Shown here one piece after another: positions 1-12,841 of a stretch of DNA of 64,000 nucleotides (position 1 is its first letter; each line of letters opens with the position of its first letter). The DNA is from Syncephalis fuscata. Taxonomy: Eukaryota > Zoopagomycota > Zoopagomycetes > Zoopagales > Piptocephalidaceae. The stretch spans positions 558,001 to 622,000 of the forward strand of contig JAHLTZ010000009.1 in NCBI GenBank assembly GCA_025786725.1. The letters are read 5' to 3'. The position numbers and the translations under genes are program-made. The notes beneath the pieces were generated by a model, which saw nothing but the letters and a program-made list of their open reading frames with translations, was not told where the DNA came from and made no database searches.

Positions 1-23
1 GATATCTATAATATTCATACATA

Positions 24-1012
24 ATGCCGGCTATTGATTATAACAGCCATGAATATGCTGAATGGATTAACAGTGATATAAAACAATGGGGAATTCGCCT
101 TCATCCACTTGGTGAAATGCGTATATATGATTTTTTTATGGAAGCTTCTGGCGATATTGATAAACAGCGCTTTCGATTATTTGGTATACAAACTCAAATT
201 ATAATGACTGTTATAGCATCTTTTATATTTGCACACAATCTTGTTATTGCCAGCAAAATGGTGATATCACGACCTCATAGCATAATATTCTGGTGCTGTT
301 TTATTCCTTCTGTTTTGGGCATTATAAATAGTTTAATAAGTATATTTATGTTATTGAATTTCTTTGGTAATTGCCGAATTATGGTATGGATTATTTTATT
401 TAATATATCATTTACAATGATTAGCAACAGTTTAATATTGCTTCAAAAGGCCTATCTAGTGCTTTGTCGCCAAAGATGGATACTTTATATCAGTACTCCC
501 TTTATAATGGCACAGCTCTTCTTTGCCCCTATTATAATCTATTATAGTTTTAGTACTTTAGAAGAAAAAGTTGGTTGTATAGATTACTACCCTCAGCCTA
601 TTCTTTGGTATTGGTTTCTAATTAATGTGCCAATCAATATACTATTCTCATATATTTTCTGCCACATTGCTTTAAAGCAGTATCGCTTATTTGGATCGGA
701 TGCATGGAAGAAATTGGCACGCGATGGAATACAAGCAATGACATTGGCCACTTTATGCAATACCCTCTCTTCAATATTTTCTATCATGCCTATAAGCAAA
801 GCCTATTCTGACGACTTCTTCATCATAGCTTGGTAAGTAATGATAGGCAACTGTTTATATAAAACTAACATAAAAACAGGGTGTTTGTTACAACAATATT
901 AGTTCATTATTGTCAAAATACAGGCAAAAGTGCTGATTCTGCACATCGTCCAAAAACCGATTATATGCTTCATTTATCTCAAATTGCCACTGCAAAATCA
1001 ATAGCCTGTTAA
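24..1012 (+). CDS. Seven-transmembrane orphan protein (family member A)
   Basis: I do not recognise this gene. Exon 1 (24-832) has a polar N-terminus of about 55 residues, then six hydrophobic helices; exon 2 (880-1012) supplies a seventh and a short polar tail ending at TAA 1010-1012. The 47-nt intron 833-879 has a GTAAGTAA donor, CTAAC branch site and CAG acceptor, and joins in frame. The start ATG at 24 is supported by a paralog at 63471 that begins the same way (MP-I-YN, then W-NS-I). Conserved family marks are LGE, a KMVISR block after helix 1 and WCC. Seven helices with an outside N-terminus would fit a receptor-like protein, but no GPCR signature is visible, so function is unknown. A decayed third copy lies at about 4080-4839. 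Confidence 0.75.
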
Positions 1013-1552
1013 TAAATATGCGTATTGGCATTCATGTTATGATTAAACTTTTAAATCAACAATTTAACTATATAAAACTTTTTATAAATAAAATATATTC
1101 GCTTTTGATTTGTTGTAATTATGTTGTCGTAAATTCAAAGGTGAGTGTATTTTAAATTGCTTGGCATAAATATATTAAAATGCTGGCGTAGCACACGCTC
1201 ACTACAAATACATACATAATTTGCCCATATTATAATAAATTATTAAGTTCTGTTCTATTTTATTAATTAGTTAGTTGTCTCATCCATGATAACGCTAAAT
1301 AAAACTATCATTGTAATAAATATTGGCAATTTTTTATTTTTAAGCGTTATAACTCACTAGAATTTAGTATGCTTTATAAGATCAAATACTGGATAGCATT
1401 TCATTGCAGTCAACCTTTTACTTGTTATGCTAATTAAATATTCTGTTTCTTAGATTTAACTGACAACACTATATGTATGCAAAACTATTTACGCATTAAA
1501 TAAAAAGCGTAATTTATTTGATAATAGTCTATCTTTATTTGATCTTAATGTG
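1013..1552. other. Intergenic, AT-rich
   Basis: No coding signal, RNA gene or clear repeat seen. It separates the tails of two convergent genes. Confidence 0.6.
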
Positions 1553-1849
1553 CTAACAATAAGCATACACTATCTTTGAACTACAGATATCTGGTATAAC
1601 GCACCGAATAATAATCCAAGAGCCACTAAAACACATCATAAGAACATTGTTAGAGCACATAGACTTCGACCCTTTGCACTCGACTTTAGTGTCATAAACT
1701 TTTCCTAACGGATAATTCATACGAACTAGATCAGCGGGCTTAAGGCTGTTAGCAAATAGCCTGTTTATAGTCTTTTGATCTACATCTTTTTCTTTAGCAG
1801 CAGAAACAACAACGGCGGCTAAAACAAAAAGCATGGCAGATAATTTCAT
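1553..1849 (-). CDS. Small secreted Cys-rich protein, CBM19-like spacing (copy 1)
   Basis: Single-exon gene of 98 residues. A hydrophobic signal peptide spans about residues 1-18, ending near VSAA. The C-terminal 41 residues carry six cysteines spaced C-x6-C-x7-C-x9-C-x5-C-x8-C, with a G-x-W between the third and fourth. That spacing and tryptophan resemble chitin-binding CBM19 modules, which is inference from pattern only. The neighbouring gene at 2219-2524 has the same spacing, so the two are tandem paralogs on one strand, about 370 bp apart. Likely an extracellular cell-wall-binding or effector-type protein. Confidence 0.75.
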   Translation of the reverse strand: MKLSAMLFVLAAVVVSAAKEKDVDQKTINRLFANSLKPADLVRMNYPLGKVYDTKVECKGSKSMCSNNVLMMCFSGSWIIIRCVIPDICSSKIVYAYC

Positions 1850-2218
1850 GATGTTAATATGTTTTAACTTGATATTGAAAATTGTTTAAATGGTTAATCA
1901 AATTGAAGGTTGTTGATTTTGTGTAGTCAAACATATAATAAGAGTAGATTTTAGCTAAGTGGATGATAATTAGATAATCTGCTTTAATATCTGTATCGTT
2001 TTTATAATTAAAAATATTATAAAAAGGAGATATACTGTAGCAGATTGTTTAATGCGATAGTTTTAGTTTTTTTAAGGGTAATTTCTAGGTAACTATCCAT
2101 TGTACAGGAAACAAACAAAGACAAACGTTTAAGAGCTGTGTTTGTTTTCCTTTTCAAACAATCAATATTATTTTGGCATAACAATAGCAACAGTGTACAA
2201 CCTGTTTTATGATGATTG

Positions 2219-2524
2219 TTATTGGGACATAAGACACCCAGGATAACTAACGTTTTTGGTTGGACATTTCTCATTGGCTTTGCATTTTAAACGGCTCCAG
2301 AAGCCGCCGTAACAAACAGAAAGGATTTTTCCGCAACAGAATGAAGCTCCATAGTCGCATTTGACACCGGTGTTGTACATTGTGTCTTGGGTGTGATTTG
2401 CAGGTATCATAACGCTAGTTCCGGTGGCTTTATCAAAACATTTATCGAGAGGATTTGCACGCGTAACAGCCACTTCCAGAGTTATGATTACGCCAAAAAT
2501 AGCAGATAAAATAAATAAATTCAT
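2219..2524 (-). CDS. Small secreted Cys-rich protein, CBM19-like spacing (copy 2)
   Basis: Single-exon gene of 101 residues beginning MNLFILSA, with a signal peptide to about residue 23 (before NPLDKC). It shares the copy-1 framework C-x6-C-x7-C-x9-C-x5-C-x9-C, including the aromatic/Trp between Cys 3 and Cys 4 (GGFW), and adds an N-terminal Cys and a doubled CC. One N-x-T sequon (NHT) is visible. Sequence outside the cysteines has diverged strongly from copy 1, as is usual for secreted interaction proteins under fast evolution. Chitin or carbohydrate binding is an inference. Confidence 0.75.
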   Translation of the reverse strand: MNLFILSAIFGVIITLEVAVTRANPLDKCFDKATGTSVMIPANHTQDTMYNTGVKCDYGASFCCGKILSVCYGGFWSRLKCKANEKCPTKNVSYPGCLMSQ

Positions 2525-4079
2525 GTTCCAAATAAATGTTGCAACGTTTTAGCAGAGGAATAAATACTTGACAGCTATAATGATTTTAATCTAATGTACT
2601 TTAACAAAGAAGTAAAATGATATCGATATTGATAAACTTTATGATATGCTGTTAGAGCTTTATAGCTTTCAAAACTACTAATATATTAGTTGAAGCATGT
2701 CAATTTGGTAGCTTTAAACTATAATTCATAATAATTGTATAATTGCCATGGAAACACGATTACAGCAATGACAACTTGTTAAAGAAGATGTACAACTAAT
2801 ACTGACACCTTGACAAGTCCTTTAATTTTACATCAACAAACTAAAAGTCCAATTAAATTATTTTATTTCTTTGTTTATCGTGTCTATTGCTAGTTCATTA
2901 TTCAAAACAAACAAATGAAAAACCAATGTAATAGCTATGCGCTTATAAACATTTAAGCTTGGTGCTAAATAATAAACTATTGCTTGCAATACTAGATTGT
3001 CTGATTTTTATTTGTGCTATAATAAGTTATCTCCCACAATAATAGCAATGATAATCAATGCTTTTGTCATTTTGTAATTTTTAACAGTCAATTTTGTTAA
3101 CAGCTTTACAGCTTTCTTTCAATTTAATGCAGCTGTAAAACGTAGCCAAATAAAAAATGACATGTTTAACTATGCATATCCTTGTTTGCACAACTGAACG
3201 CATCAACAACCAGTGATGTAAATTAGCTGCACGTTGATTTCTCCTTTTCTTTTGATTTTCTTTTTGCATAATTTACTCTTTTGCACACTTTGTATCATTT
3301 TAAAATTAGTACGCTTTTTGTAGCACATTATTTATTATCATTTTCATTAAAAATATCAAGCAGGTTTTAATAAACAACTGCAATTTTGAACAAAGAAAAC
3401 TAACCATCCAATAAGCAAACGCATTTTTATTGCAGTTCTATTGATGACAATGCACTTAATGAAAATATCTTGAAAACAGCTTGGCAATATGCCAAGGATA
3501 TAAAATAAATCATAATATTACATAAATGTATATACAGCTATGAGCACAAATAATCGGACTGCCGTGTCATACCTTGTCATCTGTGAGTCGTAGTCAAATG
3601 CTAAGGCCAGAAAACCATACAACTCGGTCAGCTACTAAAGCTGAAAGGTTTGAGCAAACCAGTATTGGAGTTTGTGACAGGTGTTGCGATATGTTTACTT
3701 GCTTCAATTGATTAGCGATGCATGTGGATGCATCTGAATATGCATAGATACTACCGCTAATTTTCCATTTTCCACGAGCTATTCCTTATGCTTGCTACCA
3801 TCCATTAACTAAAACGCGTTTATTTCTTTCTATCAGTCATGCAACTATTCATCGTTCAATTGTATTAAAAAACACTTGCTTAATCCGCATTGTTTACTAA
3901 TCCACCAATGGCTGAAAACACGTCAAATGCACACAAAACTGTGACTGCATGTTGTATTTGTCATATTTAAACGCTAAGCCTTCCACCTTGACTCTCTTAA
4001 TTTTAATCCATTCCATCATCATACTAAAAAACGACTAATCTCTATCGCTAAATTTCTTTATTATTACATGCCAGTTTAT
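2525..4079. other. Intergenic, no gene recognised
   Basis: Long AT-rich stretch with many stops in all frames. The right end (about 3,760-4,080) is somewhat less AT-rich and may hold the eroded 5' part of the seven-TM pseudogene that follows, but no translation there matches the intact paralog convincingly. Confidence 0.4.
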
Positions 4080-4839
4080 TCATTTTTCTTAGTGTTGGCT
4101 TGAGTATATCTTTTTCAGCATCCATACTGACTGATGGCATCAACTGTCGACAAGTAGTCTGGTATGTCAACGCTTTCATTAATTTGTCTATTGTCTTCAC
4201 CAGCGCAATTGTCCTACATCACGCCTATCTAGCATTATTTTGACAACGCTAGGTAGCCATTGTTGGCACAATCTTTTACCTTACCGCAATTTGGCTTTAT
4301 TCTGATCATTCTGCTCTACTCCTTTCGTTACCATGAGTTCTCACGAAGGCTGTGTTTTGCACTATCCGCCCTCTCTGTCCTGGTATTGGTTCAGCGTCAC
4401 CACGCCAATTAACACCTTTTTACAGCTATTTTTACTCATGTCGCCTACAAGCAGTACCGTATTTATGAAGTCGCAGCATGGAAACAACTAATATGCGATG
4501 GCATCAGACTATGGGCCAGATAATACTTTGTAATGTTGTGTGCGAAATATTTATTCTTTCCAAAGTTAGTGGCGGACTTGCAGAAATGTTTTTTATTATT
4601 GACTGGTAAGCATGACAATTAATAGCCTACTTCTTGCTAATATAGTGGACAGGTTGCTCACTATTACTATACTGGCTAATCATTGCATCGGTCAACTTCA
4701 AAATCCAACTTTAAATAAGGTTTCAAATGTTAATAATAATAATGTGTTTTCATCAAAGATGGATACATTAGCAACAATGGCAACCTTTGGACGCGTTACC
4801 GCTGCTCTTAAGTTTGATTCAACTTTTGTTCGTCGTTAG
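4080..4839 (+). pseudogene. Decayed copy of the seven-TM orphan family
   Basis: Read across frames, this stretch follows the second half of the gene at 24-1012: an INCR-x-VW helix near 4144-4164, then PSLSWYWF around 4370-4394 (compare PQPILWYWF), a lysine-rich AWK element near 4478, and an exon ending in IIDW at about 4605. A GTAAGC donor is at the same point as the intron of the intact gene, and the following 'exon' (about 4651-4839) has an ILANHC start resembling ILVHYC. Several frame breaks and in-frame stops occur, and the N-terminal half is missing. Unlike the single-base breaks elsewhere in the window, the number of lesions here suggests a true pseudogene. Confidence 0.6.
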
Positions 4840-5190
4840 TCATTCATAGCAACAAACATCTGTCAAATAGTATATAAACGTAATTCTTTTGTATCAGCAT
4901 TGCATATTCGATTCCAATTAGCCAATCATTATTAATACTGCACTTTACACATATCGAAGATTCATAAAGATAATTAAATTTAATATTTCATTAAAGTTTA
5001 TTTGCTTGTATATACTTTTGACGAAGTGTACAATAAAGGTATATACAAGTAAAAACATTGCTATTTGTCTGAATGTGAAAATTGAATCCTATGAATTCAA
5101 AGCCGAATTTAGTGCACGTTCTAGTTTTTTCTTTTTTTATTGTGTCTATCGCAATAGTAACAGGGTGTTTAGTTTAACGTGTCTGCGTAT
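4840..5190. other. Intergenic upstream of WDR6 homolog
   Basis: AT-rich; holds the presumed promoter of the gene starting at 5191. No distinct element recognised. Confidence 0.5.
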
Positions 5191-7871
5191 ATGAACAGCA
5201 TGGCAGATAGTAGAATTCAGGTAACTGCTATGCTGTCGTTGCTGTTTTTGCTAATTAGTAAATGACGAATACAATAGACTGAGAAATGCGCGCTGGTAGG
5301 ACCTGTCACTGCTGTGCATTTCCTTTCAGACAGTGCCTTGCTTGTTGGCAACGGTTCCTTTGTTAAGCTGTATGACACGAGCAATGGAGAACTACTAGAG
5401 CAACGGGATGTGTTTGGTTCGGTTCGCGTACATCATTTCATAGCAGGTAATTAAATTATTATTATTAAACAGCTATAACTCACTGTGCAAGGATCAGCTA
5501 AGCGCTTGGTGAATGAGCAAACGCTAGACGGACAGCAAGAAGCACCGTATCTAGTGGCAGTAGCAGGCGGTAAATCCATGGCATTTATAAAAGTCTATCC
5601 ATCCCTGTCAACGAGGTAGGCAACAATGTAATGGCAGTAGGTATTTATAGCTAATTAAATGACAGTATATTACAAATGGAGAAAAATATATGGCAATTTT
5701 GCGACTGGATACTTGATGCCCAATGGATTTATGCAGAAGACGATAAAGTAGGATATTAAACAGACAAGATGATACAGTATGGCTAATGTTGAAAATAGAA
5801 TTGCGAACGTGATCCGGTTCAATTAGCCATCATTTATGCTCATAATTTTGTAGAGATTTGGTCTTATCCAGAACAGAAAAGATTAAATAGGATTTATTGC
5901 GAGGAAAAGTGTCTATTGTTAGTTATTACTGACATATTGATTGTAATAGCTAACTAGAAGTTAAAATTAGATATGCAGGACGATTCTATGGACATCATTT
6001 ATCCACGCTGAAATTAGCCGTAGGCACCGTATTTAATAAAGTGCTGCTATGGTCTTTACTTTCCGAGTTAGATGATCGAACAGACTGTACAGTTGATATA
6101 CAATTTACAGGACATGAAGTAAGCCATAGGTAGTCATTAATACCGAATACTGATCAATTTGTAGGGCGTTGTATTCAAAATACGATTCAGTCCAGATGGC
6201 CAACAAATAGCATCAGTATCAGATGATCGTACCATTTGTATTTGGGCACTAAACAAACCAAGGTAGGTGAATGAGCAATAATCACAATTAAATAGATTGT
6301 CTAATAGCCTACAATGATAGCAAACCGCTTATGACGCTTTTTGGCCATCAAGCACGTATATGGGACTGTCAGTTTATTGATGATCTTTTAATTAGCGTAT
6401 CTGAGGTAAGGTGGAGCAGTAGTTATTATAACACATTTGCCTATACACATATATAAATATGCATATCAGGATTGTACTTGTTGTGTGTGGAAAATGGAAG
6501 AAAACCGAGAAGATGCACGTCGTATTGCTATATGGGATGGACATTATAGCAAAAATGCTTGGTGTTTATCCGTCAATCCCTCACGCAGTCTTGTTGTAAG
6601 TGATCTGCCTTGAACTTGTAGCTATTATGTGTTATTAACTAGTAATGTCTATTTTATAAATAGGTCACCGGTGGAGATGATGGCGGTGTTCGTCTTTGGT
6701 CATTAGCATCCTTGAAACAGCAAATGATAGGTAGTGTTGCTATCATTAATATATTGAATATATTACCGATTAATATTAATGAGTATAGACTCTAGTGATG
6801 AAATGCAATCAGTAGCATTACCTGAATCAAGTCAATATTGTTTAGGTAAAACATTGTCAGATGTAAGTTAATTAGCACCAATGTTTTAAATAAATAAATA
6901 AACTGTAAATAGAATATGGCATCCAAAGAAAGTATACGTAACTTTGTGTATATCGAGCCTAATAAAATGGTTGTCAGCACATTTTCGGGGTAATTTGTTA
7001 ATTTAATTTAAACATTAATTAACGTAATTGATTTAGATATATTTTACACCACTCTTTATTGGAGGACACATGGCGTTACGTTTATCACAGCGACACATTA
7101 ATAAGCTATTGTATGATGACAGCATCACCAGATGGATCATTTCTAGTCTGTGGATCAATATCCGGTCAATTAACGCTTCTATCGGTTGACAATAAACAGA
7201 AGGTAAGTAATTACAGCGATGTAGATACTGTTTATTCATTGGCATATTAGAGCTCTTTACAATGGCAACCTCATACGGAAAAGATATTTGAAATATTTAT
7301 TCTTCAGTTACATAGTAAGTATGCTCACTAATGTTAAATAACTGGTTGATTGACTAATTAATATAATTTAAACAGATAACAAATCAATTTATGAAATCCT
7401 ATCTATAACATGGTTAGGAGATTTAGTATGGTACCGTTATAATGCATGTACAGTAAGCATCTATGTTAATAATAGTACAGCACGGTATTAACACAATTGT
7501 AACTAACTACAATTAGTCCACGTTAACACCATGGGCAAGAATGGCTCCACCCCCATATACGGTGACAGTATCAGTAGATTTTGATTCTACAACACAGCTT
7601 TTAGTATGTGGGTCACGAGAAGGTGCTTTATTGATCTATGATATGTCAACAATTCAATTGGATGATATCAAAGATCAAGAAGATAATAGTAAAGATATTG
7701 AATCAATCTCTGTAGTTAAACCAGTATGGGAACTACGAAGATCTCATGGCAGAAATGCCGTAACCTCTGTTGTCTTTCGTAGAACAGATACAGCAGAACT
7801 GACCGTATGGACTACAGGCAGAGACGGCGCCTATGCTCAATGGCGAGTTCATTATGACCAAAATAACGACT

Positions 7872-7911
<40 letters not shown>

Positions 7912-10355
7912 ATCTAATGAAGAAAGATCTGTTAAAATGGAGCGTATATTCTATTCTAAAGTTACAAAAGGCTGGTTAGAGAATGTAAGACTAATGAGCT
8001 ATCATTATAGATGTACATAGTAACAATCATTGTTATATTATAGATTTATTTTATGGGCAATGAACTATTACTAGGTGGATTCTTTCAAAAACGATTCTTT
8101 TTATACAATGAAACACGCCACTATGAGGTAGTTATTTGTAGTATCCATTATAATAACAGCGCTTATTAATAGTACAATTAACACTTAGATGCTATCGGTG
8201 GCTTGCGGCGGTGCCCATCGTCGTTGGCGATTCTTAATCCAAAATGCCAAACTTGAAAATACGGCCTTTGCCTTTATGCGTATGGAAAAGGTAGGTCTAT
8301 ATTAACTAGATAGAGAGGGAAAGGGAAACAAGTAATTAACTATTAATTAGGTATTTGTTCATAAAGTAGCTCAATCAGCCATATCACAGCCCCCACCTAA
8401 ACTACAGGTAAGGTTAAATAAAGGGCACTGCCAATAACGAATGTCTAATTAAATACAGCCAAATTTCCATGGACGAGAAGTACGTACCACACAATGGATA
8501 AGTAAGCGTATTTATTCAGTAATGATAGTATACTAATATCTTGTATAGATACCACTAAAGACCCGATTTTATTGAGTGGTGGTGAAGATGGCTACTTGTG
8601 CTTATCTCAAGGTAATGTATAAACGATAAATAAATACAAATAACCGACTATGGAATACAATCTAGTTCAAACCACCCCTGTGAAACACGGCTTATTCCAT
8701 ACTGTCGAGTTAAAGCACATTCATCGGTCATTAGAGCATCTGCTTTAGATAATGGTATTATATAGAATAGTATTGGTTAAATACACATGTTAATAGATGT
8801 ATTCATTGTAACTAGATAGTTCACCTTCTCTACTCGTCACTTGTGGTGGTGCCGATGAATTACGTATCTGGCGTATAAGTAATGCTCATTCATCTTTTAT
8901 GGAGTCTACCCTAAATACAACCGATCAACCAACCATTTCCATTCATGAAGTATCAAGCTGTCCAACCACCAGGTAATTAGATGAATTAGCATAATATACC
9001 GTATTTATGATATCATTGTAGTGATGCATTTGAGATCCGTATTATGGATGTGTGTTTATTCCCTCTATCTCACTTCCCTACACTAAGTGAGATCAATATT
9101 AATATAAGCCATATCATTATCACTGTATGTTCAGATGGTTATGTGCGGGTAAGTAATTATAATAGATCACTAAATATAATAGCTAAATAGAGTATTAATA
9201 GATATGGGGATTCTCTATTACCGACAAATCATGGCAATGTATTGCTCAATCCAATGCCCATGGACAATGTGTTCTATCCTGCCAATTCACCGCACTTAAT
9301 AGTATGTACAATTAGAATGCTTTGTATTTAGTTCTACTAACTATAATAACAATCTAGACCATCCATTATTAATTACGGGTGCCACGAATGGCAGGCAAGT
9401 ATTTGTCATTCTATGATAATACACTATGCCTACTGTAACTGTACTCATGTTGGTATTTAGTGTTTATTGTTGGGATCTGACCCCTACATTATCAAAGGTC
9501 TATTCAGGTACATATCAACAGGGCAATGCCAATCCTAACAATTAACCGGTTTATTAATAGATGGTGATAACACCGAGACCGGTCATCTGCATCCACTTCT
9601 AAAGCTGCATTCAATGCATCAATCCGGTGTCAATACCATGGATGTCACGGTGCAGCCATCGCTGCATACCAAGACTCAAACAAATAGCTGTGATATTAAT
9701 AGTAATGACGATGATGTTGCTCATAGTCACTATACAGCCTGCATTGTCTCTATTGCCACTGGTGGTGATGATAATGCATTTAATGTTATTGAATTAGAAG
9801 CTACTATAGCAGAGCAACAGTTACAACTAACTACTAAACAAATAGTCCATAAAATGCACGCTCATGCATCGGCCCTTCAAGGTGTATATATATATATATA
9901 AATTGTATGTGTTTATTAACCATTGAGTGTAGGCTGTGTATTTTGAATTCACCACAGTGGATTGTTACAGTGTCGTGGGATTTACGTCTTCAAGTGTGGC
10001 AATGGACCCAACTGTCTACATCAAATGCCGAGAATAGTACAAATAGCAAAGTCAATGCGGGTACCAATAAAACACGCCTATTGAATGCAGATCAACAGGA
10101 TGGACAACGTTATCTGTCATTGGTACACACCACTCTACTGAACGTCACCGATCCCTCTGCATTGACCAAACTATCTATATGCCATAGTAGTAGTGGTCCG
10201 AGCATGTAAGTATTACAATTACCGGTTTATTCATAATAATGAACAGCGCTTCTATCTCTAATAATAGACTACTGGCAATTGTTGGTATGGGCATTCAAGT
10301 AGTGCGTATTGCTGGCCTGCCAAGCCAAACCGTCACGTTTCACGAGTCTGTTTGA
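5191..10355 (+). CDS. WD40 protein, WDR6/Trm734 (Rtt10) homolog
   Basis: A large beta-propeller gene in more than 20 short exons. In yeast and humans this protein partners the Trm7/FTSJ1 methyltransferase to 2'-O-methylate position 34 of certain tRNAs in the cytoplasm. The first exon encodes [10 protein letters not shown], spliced over 5221-5277 to the first blade. Diagnostic blocks: a [10 protein letters not shown] segment in the first repeats; GHE followed by a V-F-I-F-DG blade with [11 protein letters not shown] (about 6115-6262); [11 protein letters not shown] (about 6330-6380); SVSEDCT; and [14 protein letters not shown] (about 6663-6712). This order and the GHxARIWD phrase fit WDR6 rather than a generic WD40 protein. 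A run of nine alanines from a GCT repeat lies at 7881-7910. The last exon ends at TGA 10353-10355. Exon borders in the middle are not all certain, and one junction near 5920-5960 is awkward. Confidence 0.88.
7877..7911 (+). repeat. In-frame (GCT)n / poly-alanine tract
   Basis: Trinucleotide run ACT-ACT-ACT then GCT repeats inside the WDR6 homolog, encoding a short Thr/Ala tract between propeller blades. Confidence 0.9.
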
Positions 10356-11132
10356 AGTGCCGCCACTGTCACTTTTGCCTTCACTATTAATTAATAACAA
10401 TTAGTAATAATAATAATAACAATGAACAACAATAGTCGTAGTAATAGTCATATCCATAATTTTAACAAATTGTTATTATCATTATTATTATAATAAACAT
10501 ATTGATAGAGATAGAGACTTTTATTAACTATAATCATTAATGATGAACTGAAATAGTAAAACAATTGTTGTATTTTGTCATGCAGTAGGTGACTCATGAA
10601 TTCACCTTTAATTAGTGTATATTTGTACTTTTATATAAATGATCTATTCTATCCACGCATGCCTTAACCATCTTCGATTATAGTAATACTGTTATTGACT
10701 TTTGTTTACTGGCCTTTCTTACTGCTCTCTCTCTCTTTCTTTCATTTATTTGCTTTCACTCTCATTTACTCTATCGGTTCTTTACTACCACCACTACCAC
10801 CACCATAACACAGCACCATAACACAGCACTCTGTCGTAAAGTGAAACACATTTGTTATTAGTCTTTTATTACTCTACGGGCTATTGTACATTGGTTCACT
10901 TTAGTTTAATTGCATATCTATTTAATTTCCTTTATATTACTTTTACATACCTACTACTTACTTCATCCTTACTTTATATAACCGTACATTGACTACTACA
11001 ACTACAACTACTGCCCCTTTACTCTTTCTTCTTTATTCAATCCTCTAAGTAAGCGGTAATTATAGCAGACCAGCTGGTGCTGTGATTATTATTATTGTTG
11101 TTATTGTTATTGTTAAGAATTGGGCTGGCACG
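10356..11132. other. Intergenic with simple-sequence tracts
   Basis: AT-rich spacer with AAT/ATT triplet runs near 10405-10495, a pyrimidine stretch (CTCTCTCTCTTTCTTT) near 10725-10745, CCA/ACC triplets near 10790-10805 and an ATT/GTT run near 11085-11115. The last part is the presumed promoter and 5' leader of the Rap-GAP gene. Confidence 0.6.
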
Positions 11133-12841
11133 ATGTCGGTCATACTTGACAATCCCCACTATGTGCTCTCTCCGACAGATCCACGTGCACGTGTAGTAGC
11201 ACTTATGGAAACACTGACACAAGAGTCAGAAAAGAATATTGCCTGGTTTAAGGAATATTTCTATGGACGAGGTAAGATTGTTATACTCTACTGTAAAGGA
11301 AAAGACGCGAATAATAGAGATGACATTGTTGTTATTATAATACAAGAAATAGAGAGTGAGAGTAGTAGTGCTATATAGATACTAACTGTAATAATATGGT
11401 ATATACTAAATAGAACATGTCACGTTTTTGGCATTGGATTCACCTCGTGGACCGCTGGCCGTGTCCATTATTGAAGATCAGCGTAATTGCTATCGGGCAT
11501 TAATTCGTAGTACTCAGGTAACACGGCATTGATAGTTATGATGGTGGTGGTTGTTTTACGTAACACTAACTAGTTTATTATATTACGATATGTTATAATT
11601 GAATAGGGCGGTGAACGTATTTCAATTCCGGCATCAAATATTCCAACATCGTGGCTTCGACGTGTATTTGGACTTCGGCCTACTGCTCAAGCAGCTCTAC
11701 AAGCCATTGCCGATAAAGTGCCACTTGACTATTTATCAATGGCCAGAAGTGCTCGACTGGCCCATGAACTATTACTTATGGATGAACGTCAGGTAAATAG
11801 TAGTGTTTATATGGTCAAGTAGTATAAACGATTAATCTTCTGTTATATGTACTGCTAAATAGGTCATTCGTAGCTATAAATTTGGCATTGGTTATTTAAA
11901 GTCGGGCCAAACTACTGAAACAGAAATGCTTGAAAATGATTGGGGTAAGTAATTGTGCTATTGATTAAATTGACGTTGATTGATTAATTAACTATATTTG
12001 TGTGTATTAGATGATACATCACCGGCATTTAGGAAATTTCTTGATTTTATTGGTGAAAAGATCAGGCTTAAAGGATGGTCTGGCTATAGAGCTGGTCTAG
12101 ATGTACGAGGTAGGATCAATTGCTATAGTTGGTTATTTGTATAATTGCTTACTAATATGTCTATGCTAAATGGATAGATGACCATACGGGTACACATTCG
12201 ATATTTGCTCGTTTACAAGGATATGAGATTATGTTCCATGTAGCTCCAATGCTACCAGGTCGTATTACTGATGGCCAGCGATTGGATCGTAAACGACATC
12301 TTGGCAATGATATTATCTTAATTATCTTTCAAGATGATCCACAATCGGGAGCATTCCAGTTATCAAGTATTCGAAGCAAGCAGAATCGTATGTATTTATA
12401 TAATACAGTATTGTAAGTAAATTACTAACAACATAATCATTAGATATTATCTGTTTTGTATCTCCCAAGAACGATGGATTTGAGTAAGTAACGCATCATA
12501 CTAATATGAATCATAATATTAGTTATACATTATATAACTAAATAACTAAATAACTAAATAGAATATTGGTGGCACCAAGAAAGGAAGTCCCGTACTTTAC
12601 ACCAGACTTACCAGAACCGGCAGTCATTGGTACAGATGCCACTTCTCGAGAATTCCTATTGCACAAACGTAAGTTGATTTAGTGTGACTATGAACAAATG
12701 GTTGTTAATTCTTGGCATTTTTATAACTGTGTTTTAGTTATTAACGGTGAACGCGCATCGTACAAAGCGCCAATTTTTGCGTCAAAAATCACCCGAACTC
12801 GCTCCGTATTGTTATACGATGTAATCGACCGCTATATTTAG
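11133..12841 (+). CDS. Rap/Rheb-type GTPase-activating protein
   Basis: Rap-GAP domain protein that stimulates GTP hydrolysis on Ras-family GTPases (Rap, Rheb, Ral types). ATG 11133 is the first ATG in the open frame and begins MSVILDNP; an upstream non-coding exon is possible. The first intron is 11272-11411. The catalytic domain covers about 12,030-12,410: YRAGLD, GTHS, EIMFHVAPMLP, then RKRHLGNDI, whose Asn is the 'asparagine thumb' supplied in place of an arginine finger. It is followed by a FQDD strand. After two short exons the C-terminal end (APRKEVPYFTPDLPEP..., SREFLLHK) closes the GAP fold, ending at TAG 12839-12841. At least eight exons. The catalytic Asn is intact, so an active GAP is expected; the partner GTPase cannot be told from sequence. 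Confidence 0.92.
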
